From Flavobacterium flevense (lineage in GTDB: Bacteria > Bacteroidota > Bacteroidia > Flavobacteriales > Flavobacteriaceae): a stretch of DNA of 64,000 nt. Positions 1 to 7,552 of the stretch are shown piece after piece. A program made the position numbers and the translations under genes. Where the stretch lies: contig NZ_FRCC01000005.1 of assembly GCF_900142775.1 (NCBI RefSeq), positions 246,131 through 310,130 of the forward strand. The letters are read 5' to 3'. The first letter of the stretch is position 1, and each line of letters opens with the position of its first letter. The notes below the pieces were generated by a model. The model was not told the origin of the DNA, ran no database searches, and saw only the letters and a program-made list of their open reading frames with translations.

Positions 1-496
1 CAATTGAAGTTTTAGCTAAATCAAAAACCTGCTCTTTAGCATTGATTTCAACAAAAGCATTAAAACGCTCCGTTTCGTCTTTGATTGAATTCAAATACAC
101 ATTATGCATGCGATAAACGTCTTTAATATGCCTGATCCAGTTATCAATAATCCCTATAGATTGATTTCCCATTGCAGCTTTAATTCCTCCACAGCCATAA
201 TGTCCGCAAACAATAACGTGTTTCACTTTTAAAACATTCACAGCATAATCCAGTACACTAAGCATATTCATATCAGAATGCACAACCATATTAGCGATAT
301 TTCGATGTACAAAAACCTCACCCGGCTTAGCACCAATAATTTCGTTAGCCGGTACACGACTATCAGAACATCCTATCCACAACAAGGGCGGAGTTTGTCC
401 TTTAGCCAAATCTGCAAAATAATTAGGGTCTTTCTCTAATGCTTTCTCAACCCATTCTTTATTATTATCTAATATTTTTTTATAAAAATCGACCAT
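1..496 (-). CDS. Beta-class carbonic anhydrase (3' end outside window)
   Basis: This zinc enzyme interconverts CO2 and bicarbonate. The frame opens at the ATG at 494-496 and runs leftward off the window, giving about 165 residues without a stop. The two beta-carbonic-anhydrase signatures are present: WIGCSDSRVP, which carries the first zinc Cys and the Asp/Arg dyad, and VCGHYGCGGI, which carries the zinc His and Cys. It lies 51 bp downstream of a SulP transporter on the same strand. The pair probably forms a bicarbonate uptake and interconversion unit; that role is inferred. The family call is firm, the C-terminus is not visible. Confidence 0.95.
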   Translation of the reverse strand, partial: MVDFYKKILDNNKEWVEKALEKDPNYFADLAKGQTPPLLWIGCSDSRVPANEIIGAKPGEVFVHRNIANMVVHSDMNMLSVLDYAVNVLKVKHVIVCGHYGCGGIKAAMGNQSIGIIDNWIRHIKDVYRMHNVYLNSIKDETERFNAFVEINAKEQVFDLAKTSI

Positions 497-547
497 CTTA
501 ATTTTATTTTATAGTATTTATTTTTTTTCTCTCTGACTCCAACCGTT

Positions 548-2185
548 TTAGAAAACTTCTTTTTTTACCACTACCCTTTTGGCTACATCATAATAATGCT
601 CAATGGTAACATGATTTGGAATTTCATCTGTATTTTCTAATTGATATGCTTTTTTAAAGCCTTTCAATTTTACTTTAATATTTTCATCTACAGCTCTGGT
701 AGATTTAAATTCTTTAATTAAATCTAAGATATCATGAGCAATATACACCGTATCATGAGCTGTAATTATAACTTTTGAATTTTCAGGAATTGATTTTAAA
801 GTGCTTTTAATTGCTGCTTTATTCAGGAAAGAAACTTCCTGAGCTAAATCGATGTGAATAATGTCTCCATCAGCATATTCTTCTTTTTTGAAAGTATAGG
901 CTCTTTTTAAATTTCCTTTCAAAACAAAAATGACACTGATAATGATTCCCAGCATTACTCCTTTTAGTAAATCAGTAGCAACAACGGCAATCATAGTGGC
1001 TATAAAAGGAACAAACTGATATTTTCCTTTTTCCCAAAAATGCTTAATTGTAGCAGGTTTAGCTAATTTATATCCAACTAAAATTAATATGGTTGCTAAA
1101 GTAGCCAATGGAATTTTATTTAAAATTACAGGAATAGCCAGCACACTTATTAATAATAAAACACCATGAATAATAGTAGACATTTTAGACTTTGCACCAG
1201 CATTACTGTTTGCTGATGATCTTACAACTACCGAAGTCATTGGTAATCCGCCTAATAATGAACTGATAATATTACCAACACCCTGGGCTTTTAATTCCAC
1301 ATTTGTATTCGTATATCTTTTTTGCGAATCGAGCCTGTCTGAAGCTTCAATACATAATAATGTTTCAATGGAAGCTACAACCGCTATCGTTATTGCAATA
1401 GTCCAGACTTTAGGATTAGTCAATCCTGAAAAATTAGGGACAACAATAATTTCTTTAAAGTCATCAATTGAAGTAGGAACAGGCAATGAAACCAAATGTT
1501 CATTTGCAATAGCTAATGAGCTGCCTGTACTAAGAAAGATTTCATTTAAAATAATACCGGCAATAACAGCAATTAAAGCTCCGGGAACTAATTTAAATTT
1601 CTTTAAAAAAGCGACTTTCTCCCATGAAATAAGAATAACTAAAGAAACTAAAGTCACAATTATAGCACCTAACTGAAAATGATCAAAAACCCTAAATAGT
1701 GATGATATAGTATTATCTCCATCCATTTGAGAAAAAGACTGATCTCCTTCAAAATCAGCATCATAACCAAAAGCGTGTGGCAATTGTTTTAAAATAATTA
1801 TAATTCCAATACCCGCAAGCATACCTTCAATTACATTAGTGGGGAAATAGTTAGAAATACTTCCGGCTTTAACAAAACCTAATAGTAACTGAATAATTCC
1901 GGCAATAAAAACGGCACATAAAAAGATATCGAAAGCTCCTAAATCAGTAATTGCAGTAAGAATAATGGCGGTCAAACCAGCAGCAGGACCGGAAACACTA
2001 ATATGAGACTGGCTCAAATAGCCCACAACTATACCTCCTACTATACCTGCAATAATACCTGAAAAAAGTGGCGCGCCAGAAGCCATTGCAATACCTAAAC
2101 ACAATGGTAAAGCTACCAAGAAAACCACTAAACCTGAAGCAAAATCAGATTTAAGGTTGGCAAAAAGATTAATTTTTTTTGTCAT
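548..2185 (-). CDS. SulP family inorganic anion transporter, probably bicarbonate
   Basis: This is a 545-residue inner-membrane permease with about 10-12 hydrophobic segments in residues 15-410. It has the SulP core motif SVSGPAAGLTAI near residues 63-74 and a cytosolic STAS-like C-terminal region after about residue 430. SulP proteins carry sulfate, bicarbonate or dicarboxylates. A carbonic anhydrase gene follows 51 bp downstream on the same strand, which favours bicarbonate, as in BicA-type systems. The substrate is inferred from context only. The start at 2185 gives the expected short cytosolic N-terminus. Confidence 0.9.
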   Translation of the reverse strand: MTKKINLFANLKSDFASGLVVFLVALPLCLGIAMASGAPLFSGIIAGIVGGIVVGYLSQSHISVSGPAAGLTAIILTAITDLGAFDIFLCAVFIAGIIQLLLGFVKAGSISNYFPTNVIEGMLAGIGIIIILKQLPHAFGYDADFEGDQSFSQMDGDNTISSLFRVFDHFQLGAIIVTLVSLVILISWEKVAFLKKFKLVPGALIAVIAGIILNEIFLSTGSSLAIANEHLVSLPVPTSIDDFKEIIVVPNFSGLTNPKVWTIAITIAVVASIETLLCIEASDRLDSQKRYTNTNVELKAQGVGNIISSLLGGLPMTSVVVRSSANSNAGAKSKMSTIIHGVLLLISVLAIPVILNKIPLATLATILILVGYKLAKPATIKHFWEKGKYQFVPFIATMIAVVATDLLKGVMLGIIISVIFVLKGNLKRAYTFKKEEYADGDIIHIDLAQEVSFLNKAAIKSTLKSIPENSKVIITAHDTVYIAHDILDLIKEFKSTRAVDENIKVKLKGFKKAYQLENTDEIPNHVTIEHYYDVAKRVVVKKEVF

Positions 2186-2264
2186 AATACAATTATATTT
2201 TATAATATGAATTGAAACCCTATTACTTAAATACAGTTAAAATTCTAAATGTTCCATAAAAGTG

Positions 2265-2549
2265 TCATGCTCTGTCAGGTGGAGGAGTAAATATCGATTT
2301 AGAAACATTATCATGTTTCGATAAATTTGTAGAAAGAATTAAACTTTTTACCAGTGTCTTTTTTAATTCTGACACTACAGCAGAAGTCTCCAGATAAACT
2401 AAATTTTTCACTTCTTTTTTTGCATGCTCTTCCTCTGATAAACTATAAAACATAGCAGTATCAGTAGACTTTTCTATCATTTTTACAATTGTAGGAGTTG
2501 ACAAAAAAGCAATGAAAAGAAATAAAAAAAAATGTGCTATTAATTTCAT
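2265..2549 (-). CDS. Small secreted or membrane-anchored hypothetical protein
   Basis: A 94-residue protein with a hydrophobic N-terminus (about residues 5-24) that fits a signal peptide or single anchor. The rest is polar and ends in TPPPDRA. I do not recognise a family. It sits about 80 bp upstream of the SulP/carbonic anhydrase pair on the same strand and could share its transcript. A TAAATTTG -7-like box lies on the minus strand at 2575-2582, 26 bp upstream of the ATG, but I see no matching -33 element. Confidence 0.6.
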   Translation of the reverse strand: MKLIAHFFLFLFIAFLSTPTIVKMIEKSTDTAMFYSLSEEEHAKKEVKNLVYLETSAVVSELKKTLVKSLILSTNLSKHDNVSKSIFTPPPDRA

Positions 2550-2694
2550 AGTGGTAAAATTAAACTTAAAAAAACAAATTTATCCTAATGAAACACTATT
2601 TTTTTAAAAAAATTAACATTATTATTATACCCCGTAAAGTAGAGAAACAGAAAAAAAGCACCTAATCAACCATAAGTTAAATTGATTGTTTTTT

Positions 2695-2702
2695 TATATT
2701 TG
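2695..2702 (+). promoter_or_regulatory. -7 box of oxyR
   Basis: TATATTTG matches the Bacteroidetes -7 consensus TAnnTTTG and ends 19 bp before the ATG at 2722. I see no -33 TTG at the usual spacing. It argues that translation begins at 2722 and not at the in-frame ATG at 2686, which lies upstream of this box. Confidence 0.5.
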
Positions 2703-2721
2703 TATCAAAAACATCTATTTT

Positions 2722-3663
2722 ATGACAATCACCCAACTTAAATATGTACTAGCTGTAGCTGAACACAAAAACTTTACACTTGCCGCCGAAAAATGTTTTG
2801 TAACACAGCCCACATTAAGTATGCAAATCCAAAAAATTGAGGATGAACTGAATATCCAAATTTTTGACCGTACTAAAAAACCCATCCAACTTACTGATAT
2901 TGGACAAAAAATTGTCACTCAGGCTAAAAATATTGTCAATGAAGCCGATAGAATTCAGGATATTGTAGAACAACAAAAAGGTTTTATTGGCGGCGAATTT
3001 CGTCTAGGCATTATTCCTACCATTATGCCTACCTTATTACCTATGTTTTTAAATAATTTTATAAAAAAACATCCCAAAGTAAAACTTATCATTGAAGAAT
3101 TAAATACAGAAGAAATTATTACCAAACTCAATAATGGCCATTTAGATGCTGCTATTGCTGCTACTCCATTAATGGAAGAAAAGATAAAAGAAATTGTATT
3201 GTATTTTGAACCTTTTGTAGCGTATATCCCTGAAAGTCATCATAACTTTCAGAAAAAAGAAATTGAAATCAGTGACTTAAATCTGGATGAAATTTTATTA
3301 TTACAAGACGGACACTGTTTTAGAGACGGAATTTTAAATTTATGTAAAAACAACACCCGAAACGAAGGCAATCATTTTCAGATAGAAAGCGGGAGTTTTG
3401 AAACCTTAATAAAGCTTGCTGATGAAGGTTTAGGAACCACACTTCTGCCTTATTTACATACGTTAGATTTAAAGGAATCTGATAAAATTAAGCTACGTCA
3501 TTTTGCTGAGCCAAAACCGGCAAGAGAAGTGAGTTTAATTTTTCCAAAAAGCGAATTAAAAATACAAATTATAGAAGCTCTAAGAAGCACGATTGCAGGA
3601 GTAATTAAAGGAGCCATTGTTTTCCAGAATGTGCAAATTATTAGTCCGCTTCAGAAAAAATAG
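2722..3663 (+). CDS. oxyR: OxyR-type LysR hydrogen peroxide sensor
   Basis: A 313-residue LysR-family regulator with an N-terminal winged helix-turn-helix (about residues 1-60) and a periplasmic-binding-like effector domain. The redox pair of OxyR is present as HCFRDGILNLC, and by hand count its cysteines fall at residues 199 and 208, the Escherichia coli numbering. Peroxide joins these cysteines and switches the protein to its activating form. I chose the ATG at 2722, where MTITQLKYV matches the family N-terminus. An ATG at 2686 would add 12 residues and lies upstream of the likely promoter. No catalase or peroxidase gene is adjacent, so its targets lie elsewhere. Confidence 0.95.
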   Translation: MTITQLKYVLAVAEHKNFTLAAEKCFVTQPTLSMQIQKIEDELNIQIFDRTKKPIQLTDIGQKIVTQAKNIVNEADRIQDIVEQQKGFIGGEFRLGIIPTIMPTLLPMFLNNFIKKHPKVKLIIEELNTEEIITKLNNGHLDAAIAATPLMEEKIKEIVLYFEPFVAYIPESHHNFQKKEIEISDLNLDEILLLQDGHCFRDGILNLCKNNTRNEGNHFQIESGSFETLIKLADEGLGTTLLPYLHTLDLKESDKIKLRHFAEPKPAREVSLIFPKSELKIQIIEALRSTIAGVIKGAIVFQNVQIISPLQKK

Positions 3664-3690
3664 CGTCAAAAATGCTACATTTTTGACGCT
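3662..3690. terminator. Bidirectional terminator between oxyR and a convergent small gene
   Basis: A perfect 13-bp inverted repeat (AGCGTCAAAAATG and its complement) surrounds a 3-nt loop. It begins just after the oxyR stop. The loop CTA is the stop codon of the convergent gene at 3675-3899, so one hairpin covers the end of both genes. Confidence 0.75.
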
Positions 3691-3899
3691 GGTTTAGCAT
3701 TTTTTATTTCAACTGCTGAAAGATATTTTCGCAGTTCCGGTTTTTCTTTAGTATAATAGTTGAGCCAGTTATTAAGATGCTCTAATTCATAAGGTAATAA
3801 ATTTTTAACGGCTTTTTTAAGCTCTTTTACAAATAAGTCAGGAGCATGACTCACTCTTTCCAATACCGATTTGGTATAATCATAAATCATTCTTTGCAT
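3675..3899 (-). CDS. Small conserved hypothetical protein, paralogue 1
   Basis: A 74-residue soluble, mostly helical protein of unknown function. Over 54 aligned residues it is about 65 percent identical (35 of 54 by hand count) to the product of 4202-4399, sharing DYTKS, LERVS, LLPYELE and EKPEL. The two genes are tandem, same-strand copies about 300 bp apart, which indicates a local duplication. The stop codon lies in the loop of the terminator hairpin at 3662-3690. No signal peptide or metal-binding motif is visible. Confidence 0.65.
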   Translation of the reverse strand: MQRMIYDYTKSVLERVSHAPDLFVKELKKAVKNLLPYELEHLNNWLNYYTKEKPELRKYLSAVEIKNAKPASKM

Positions 3900-4201
3900 G
3901 TCAAATTAGGATTAAAATTGTTGTTAATCAGGTAGTGTAATTTACAAAAATTAAATCCTGATTAGTAACCCAAAACCGTTAAAAAAGACACAAAGTTATC
4001 CCTTTAATTTATCCGGAATTTTATTTTTTTTAACGTGTGTTTAAAGACCTTGAACACAAAAGAAGAGATATAAAAAAAACAGTTTCACTAGTAGCTAGTG
4101 AAACTGTTTTTTTGTTTTACCATTCTGGCTAAATGTAAAAGATTATAATTTATTTTTTTCTAAAAAAATTGTTTTAAAAATTATCAAACAAGATTCTTAA
4201 T
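3900..4201. other. Intergenic stretch between the paralogous small genes
   Basis: No coding frame stands out. The stretch is AT-rich and holds the hairpin terminator at 4074-4113 plus, presumably, the promoter of the gene at 3675-3899. I could not find a convincing -7/-33 pair on the minus strand. Confidence 0.5.
4074..4113 (-). terminator. Terminator of the small gene at 4202-4399
   Basis: A perfect 15-bp stem (AAACAGTTTCACTAG and its complement) with a 3-nt loop is flanked by A and T runs. Read on the minus strand it follows the stop of the upstream small gene. Confidence 0.7.
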
Positions 4202-4399
4202 TTAAATATTTACAATTAACAAAGAAGGCTGAAGCTCCGGTTTTTCTATAATAAAAGATGTTAACCATTCTTTCAATTGTTCTAATTCATAAGGCAAGAG
4301 TGTTTTTATTGCTTTTTCTAATTCTTTAGAAAAAAGAACAGGATCAAAACTAACTCTTTCTAATATCGATTTCGTATAATCAAACATGATTTTTGACAT
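4202..4399 (-). CDS. Small conserved hypothetical protein, paralogue 2
   Basis: A 65-residue protein of unknown function and paralogue of the product of 3675-3899, with the shared blocks DYTKS, LERVS, LLPYELE and EKPEL. The C-terminus differs and is shorter. It is followed on its own strand by a strong hairpin terminator, so the two paralogues are probably separate transcripts. Coding potential is supported mainly by conservation between the copies, because differences cluster outside the shared blocks. Confidence 0.65.
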   Translation of the reverse strand: MSKIMFDYTKSILERVSFDPVLFSKELEKAIKTLLPYELEQLKEWLTSFIIEKPELQPSLLIVNI

Positions 4400-4541
4400 G
4401 ATGCATCAATAATTTTTAGGTTAAACATCAATTTTAAGGCTTTGTAAAAATATGCATTTTGAAAACACTTTTTTATTCTTTTAACGTATTTTTTTGAATT
4501 ATATTATTTCCTGACAAAATTAATTCCATCCTCTTTAAACA

Positions 4542-5201
4542 TTATTTAAATGCTCTGAACATTTCTCTTTTTCCCGGAGGTCCTTCTAATTTCTCAACCC
4601 TGAACCCTACTTCTATCATACTTCTTTTAACGACTCCGCGGGCTGCATAGGTTACTAAAACTCCATTTTCCTTTAGTGCATCATACATTTTTTTAAAAAT
4701 TTCAGTACTCCATAATTCCGGTTGCACACGGTAACCAAAAGCATCAAAATAAATCAAATCAAACTGCGCAACATCATCAATATCCTGAAAAAACTGTTTT
4801 CTCTTAGTCAATGAAAAAACATCATTTAATTTAATTTGCTCTCCCCAGTTACATTGATGCATTTGTTCAAAAATAAACAATTGATCCGAAGCATTTAATT
4901 CGGCAACATAGTTCATCAATATGACTTCTTCCGGAGCAACAGGATAAGCCTCTACACCGGTATAATCAATGATTTGACCTAATTTTGGAACTTCTAAAAA
5001 AGTAATAAAAGCATTCAGTCCGGTTCCAAATCCAATTTCTAAAACAGAAACAGATTTGTTTTTAAACAACGAAAGACCGTTTTTTATAAAAACATGACGG
5101 GCTTCCTGAATGGCTCCGTGTTTAGAATGATAACTCTCATTCCATTCCTCTAAATGAATTGTGGTAGAACCATCTTTTGTTTGTATAATTTCTCTCTTCA
5201 A
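4542..5201 (-). CDS. mnmD: MnmD-type tRNA wobble-uridine methyltransferase
   Basis: A 219-residue SAM-dependent methyltransferase of the DUF752/MnmD family. In the mnm5(s2)U34 pathway this activity methylates the aminomethyl group on wobble uridine of several tRNAs. In Escherichia coli it is the N-terminal half of MnmC; here it is a stand-alone protein, as in many non-proteobacteria. The SAM-binding motif VLEIGFGTGLNAF lies near residues 50-62, and LIYFDAFGYRVQPELW is the family catalytic-region motif. The oxidase half of MnmC is absent. It is divergent from ilvE across a 292-bp gap. Confidence 0.85.
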   Translation of the reverse strand: MKREIIQTKDGSTTIHLEEWNESYHSKHGAIQEARHVFIKNGLSLFKNKSVSVLEIGFGTGLNAFITFLEVPKLGQIIDYTGVEAYPVAPEEVILMNYVAELNASDQLFIFEQMHQCNWGEQIKLNDVFSLTKRKQFFQDIDDVAQFDLIYFDAFGYRVQPELWSTEIFKKMYDALKENGVLVTYAARGVVKRSMIEVGFRVEKLEGPPGKREMFRAFK

Positions 5202-5399
5202 TTTTATTATATTTAGATTGGGTAATAATTGTTCCCAAAATTACTTAAAACATACGGTTTAAAATGGTAAAAAGCGTTGATTTATTGAATATTTCATAGA
5301 AAAGATTGTGTTTTTTTTTGTTTTTTTTTGAATATACGAAAATCATATCCAATAGTAACAATTATTAAAGTTTTAGCAAGCATTTTGTCCTTTTTTATT

Positions 5400-5407
5400 T
5401 AATTTTG
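5400..5407 (+). promoter_or_regulatory. Possible -7 box of ilvE
   Basis: TAATTTTG fits TAnnTTTG and lies 86 bp upstream of the ilvE ATG. No -33 TTG is found at 18-19 nt, so the call is tentative. The rest of 5202-5493 is AT-rich and shows no other structure. Confidence 0.35.
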
Positions 5408-5493
5408 CAGTAATCAAAGTTTAGTTCATCATAAAGTGAAATTTTATACTTAAGCTACATTATACATTCAGAAAAAACAAAAAACATATTATT

Positions 5494-6561
5494 ATGAGTA
5501 CCACTCAAGCCAGTAAAATTGAAATTATAAAAGCCCCAAATACAAAAATTAACGAAGTAGATTTTGATAACATTAATTTTGGTTCTGTATTTACAGATCA
5601 TTTATTTGAATGTGATTATAAAAATGGTGAATGGCAAACTCCTACTATCAAACCTTATGCTCCTTTTATGATGGATCCTTCTTCAAGAGTTTTCCATTAT
5701 GGACAAGCTATTTTTGAAGGTATGAAAGCTTACAAAGATGATAATAATGACATTTGGCTTTTTAGACCAGATGAAAATATAAAACGTTTTAACAGTTCTG
5801 CTGTTAGAATGGCAATGCCTGAAGTTCCTGTATCCTTGTTTACTGAAGGACTTAATCAATTATTGAAATTAGACGAAGCCTGGATAAAAAAAGGCTTAGG
5901 AAATACGCTTTACATCAGACCTTTTATGATTGCAACAGGTTTTGGTGTTGTAGCAAATCCTTCTGATGAATATAAATTTATGATCATTTTATCTCCTGCA
6001 AAAGCATATTATTCAGGAGAAGTTAAGGTTCTTGTTGCTGAACATTACAGTAGAGCTGCAAATGGCGGTATTGGTTCAGCAAAAACAGCTGGAAATTATG
6101 CCGGACAATTTTATCCTACGAGCTTAGCTAATAAAGAGGGTTACCAACAAATTATCTGGACTGATGATGCGACGCATACTAAACTGGAAGAAGCAGGAAC
6201 AATGAATGTATTTTTTAGATTCAACGATACCTTAGTTACGGCTCCTACCAGCGAAAGAATTTTAGACGGAGTAACCCGAAAAAGCCTTATTGATATGGCA
6301 AAAAGAGAAGGAATCAATATGGAAGTTCGTCCTGTTTTGATTTCTGAATTAACGGAAGGTATCAAAAATGGAAGTTTAAAAGAAATCTTTGGCGCAGGAA
6401 CTGCTGCAGTAGTGAGTCCTATAAAAGGATTTGCTTACAAAGAAGAGTATTTTGAATTACCTAAAATCGAGAATTCAATTGCATTACAATTAAAAGAAAA
6501 ATTAACTAATATTCAGCATAAATTAGCTGAAGATCCATTTGACTGGACAGTTAAAATATAA
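5494..6561 (+). CDS. ilvE: Branched-chain amino acid aminotransferase
   Basis: A 355-residue fold-type IV PLP aminotransferase that catalyses the last step of leucine, isoleucine and valine synthesis and the first step of their breakdown, using glutamate/2-oxoglutarate. The N-terminal motif FHYGQAIFEGMKAY (about residues 67-80) and the PLP-binding lysine in GSAKTAGNYAG (K197 by hand count) are intact. The C-terminal GAGTAAVVSPI segment contacts the cofactor phosphate in this family. Length is normal. A strong bidirectional terminator follows. Confidence 0.95.
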   Translation: MSTTQASKIEIIKAPNTKINEVDFDNINFGSVFTDHLFECDYKNGEWQTPTIKPYAPFMMDPSSRVFHYGQAIFEGMKAYKDDNNDIWLFRPDENIKRFNSSAVRMAMPEVPVSLFTEGLNQLLKLDEAWIKKGLGNTLYIRPFMIATGFGVVANPSDEYKFMIILSPAKAYYSGEVKVLVAEHYSRAANGGIGSAKTAGNYAGQFYPTSLANKEGYQQIIWTDDATHTKLEEAGTMNVFFRFNDTLVTAPTSERILDGVTRKSLIDMAKREGINMEVRPVLISELTEGIKNGSLKEIFGAGTAAVVSPIKGFAYKEEYFELPKIENSIALQLKEKLTNIQHKLAEDPFDWTVKI

Positions 6562-6581
6562 TTTTTTTCTTTAACCAATAG

Positions 6582-6619
6582 AAAAAAGGCGATTTTCAAA
6601 TCTGAAAATCGCCTTTTTT
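6582..6619. terminator. Bidirectional terminator between ilvE and the MazG-like gene
   Basis: A perfect 17-bp inverted repeat (AAAAAAGGCGATTTTCA and its complement) with a 4-nt loop, with A and T runs at the outer ends, lies between convergent genes. Confidence 0.85.
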
Positions 6620-6622
6620 GAT

Positions 6623-7012
6623 TTAAATATCAGCTAATATTTTTGAAAAATCGGGTTTGAAATAATTAGGACCTTTCATTACTTTACCGTCTTCACGATA
6701 AACAGGCTGTCCGTCTTGTCCTAACTTACTCATATTACTTCGTTGAATTTCATCAAAAACAGCTTCAATTTTATCCTGAAGTCCGTGTTCAATGATGGTT
6801 CCGCACAAAATATACATCATATCACCTAAAGCATCGGCTATTTCTGTTAAATCATTGTTTTTAACTGCTTCCAGATATTCTTCGTTTTCTTCTTTCATTA
6901 AATGATAACGAAGTATGTTTTTTGCTTCTCCTAAGTTGGCAATAGGAACTTCACTGTGACCTATCCCAAATGCGGTATGAAATTCTTTAACAGAATTGAT
7001 TTGCTTTTGCAT
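6623..7012 (-). CDS. MazG-like nucleotide pyrophosphohydrolase
   Basis: A 129-residue all-alpha NTP pyrophosphatase of the MazG/HisE-like superfamily. These enzymes cleave nucleoside triphosphates, often non-canonical ones, to monophosphate and pyrophosphate. The Mg-binding pattern is visible as EENEE near residues 41-45 followed by EIADALGD near 57-64. It is a single-domain form, half the size of classical MazG. Substrate cannot be told from sequence. It converges with ilvE across a shared terminator. Confidence 0.8.
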   Translation of the reverse strand: MQKQINSVKEFHTAFGIGHSEVPIANLGEAKNILRYHLMKEENEEYLEAVKNNDLTEIADALGDMMYILCGTIIEHGLQDKIEAVFDEIQRSNMSKLGQDGQPVYREDGKVMKGPNYFKPDFSKILADI

Positions 7013-7066
7013 AATTATTATGGATTAAATGAAATGCAAATTAGCAACTAATCCTAAACATTTACT

Positions 7067-7074
7067 TATTTTTG
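7067..7074 (+). promoter_or_regulatory. -7 box for the 62-residue membrane protein gene
   Basis: TATTTTTG fits TAnnTTTG and ends 18 bp before the ATG at 7093. No clear -33 element was found. Confidence 0.4.
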
Positions 7075-7092
7075 CAATAAATTTTTAAAATT

Positions 7093-7281
7093 ATGTTTAG
7101 TCAGGGTCAATTAGTATTTGCAATCTGTTTTCTTATCGCTTTTATCATTGTTATGATTTTTTCTTATCGAAAAGACATTCAAACTCATAAGATTTTTTAC
7201 AAAGGAAATTACAAAATCCTGATTGGTTTCTTTATTTTTATTGGAATTCTGTTTGTTATAAAAATATTTTTTAGGCATTAA
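7093..7281 (+). CDS. Small two-helix membrane protein, hypothetical
   Basis: A 62-residue protein made almost entirely of two transmembrane helices (about residues 6-24 and 42-59) joined by a short basic, polar loop (YRKDIQTHK). I recognise no family. The ATG sits 18 bp downstream of a -7-like box. The 271 bp after it, up to 7552, hold no gene that I can see. Confidence 0.6.
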   Translation: MFSQGQLVFAICFLIAFIIVMIFSYRKDIQTHKIFYKGNYKILIGFFIFIGILFVIKIFFRH

Positions 7282-7552
7282 ACCTGAAACACCGTTTACT
7301 CTTTTTTATTTAAAAAAATAATATTTAAAAAAGCAAACCAAATATAAAACACACAATAACAAACAATTAAACACTCCTTTAATTCTCTTTTTATTTCCCC
7401 TCTCACTACATTCAATCAAAACGTAAGATAAAAAACAGCATTTTTTTTGATTTTAGAAGCGGCGTAAAGTGCAGTTATTTTTAATTTTCAGACTCAGAGT
7501 CTTGCATATTGATAAAATTTCTAACTTTACAACGTAAAATAATCAATTAATT

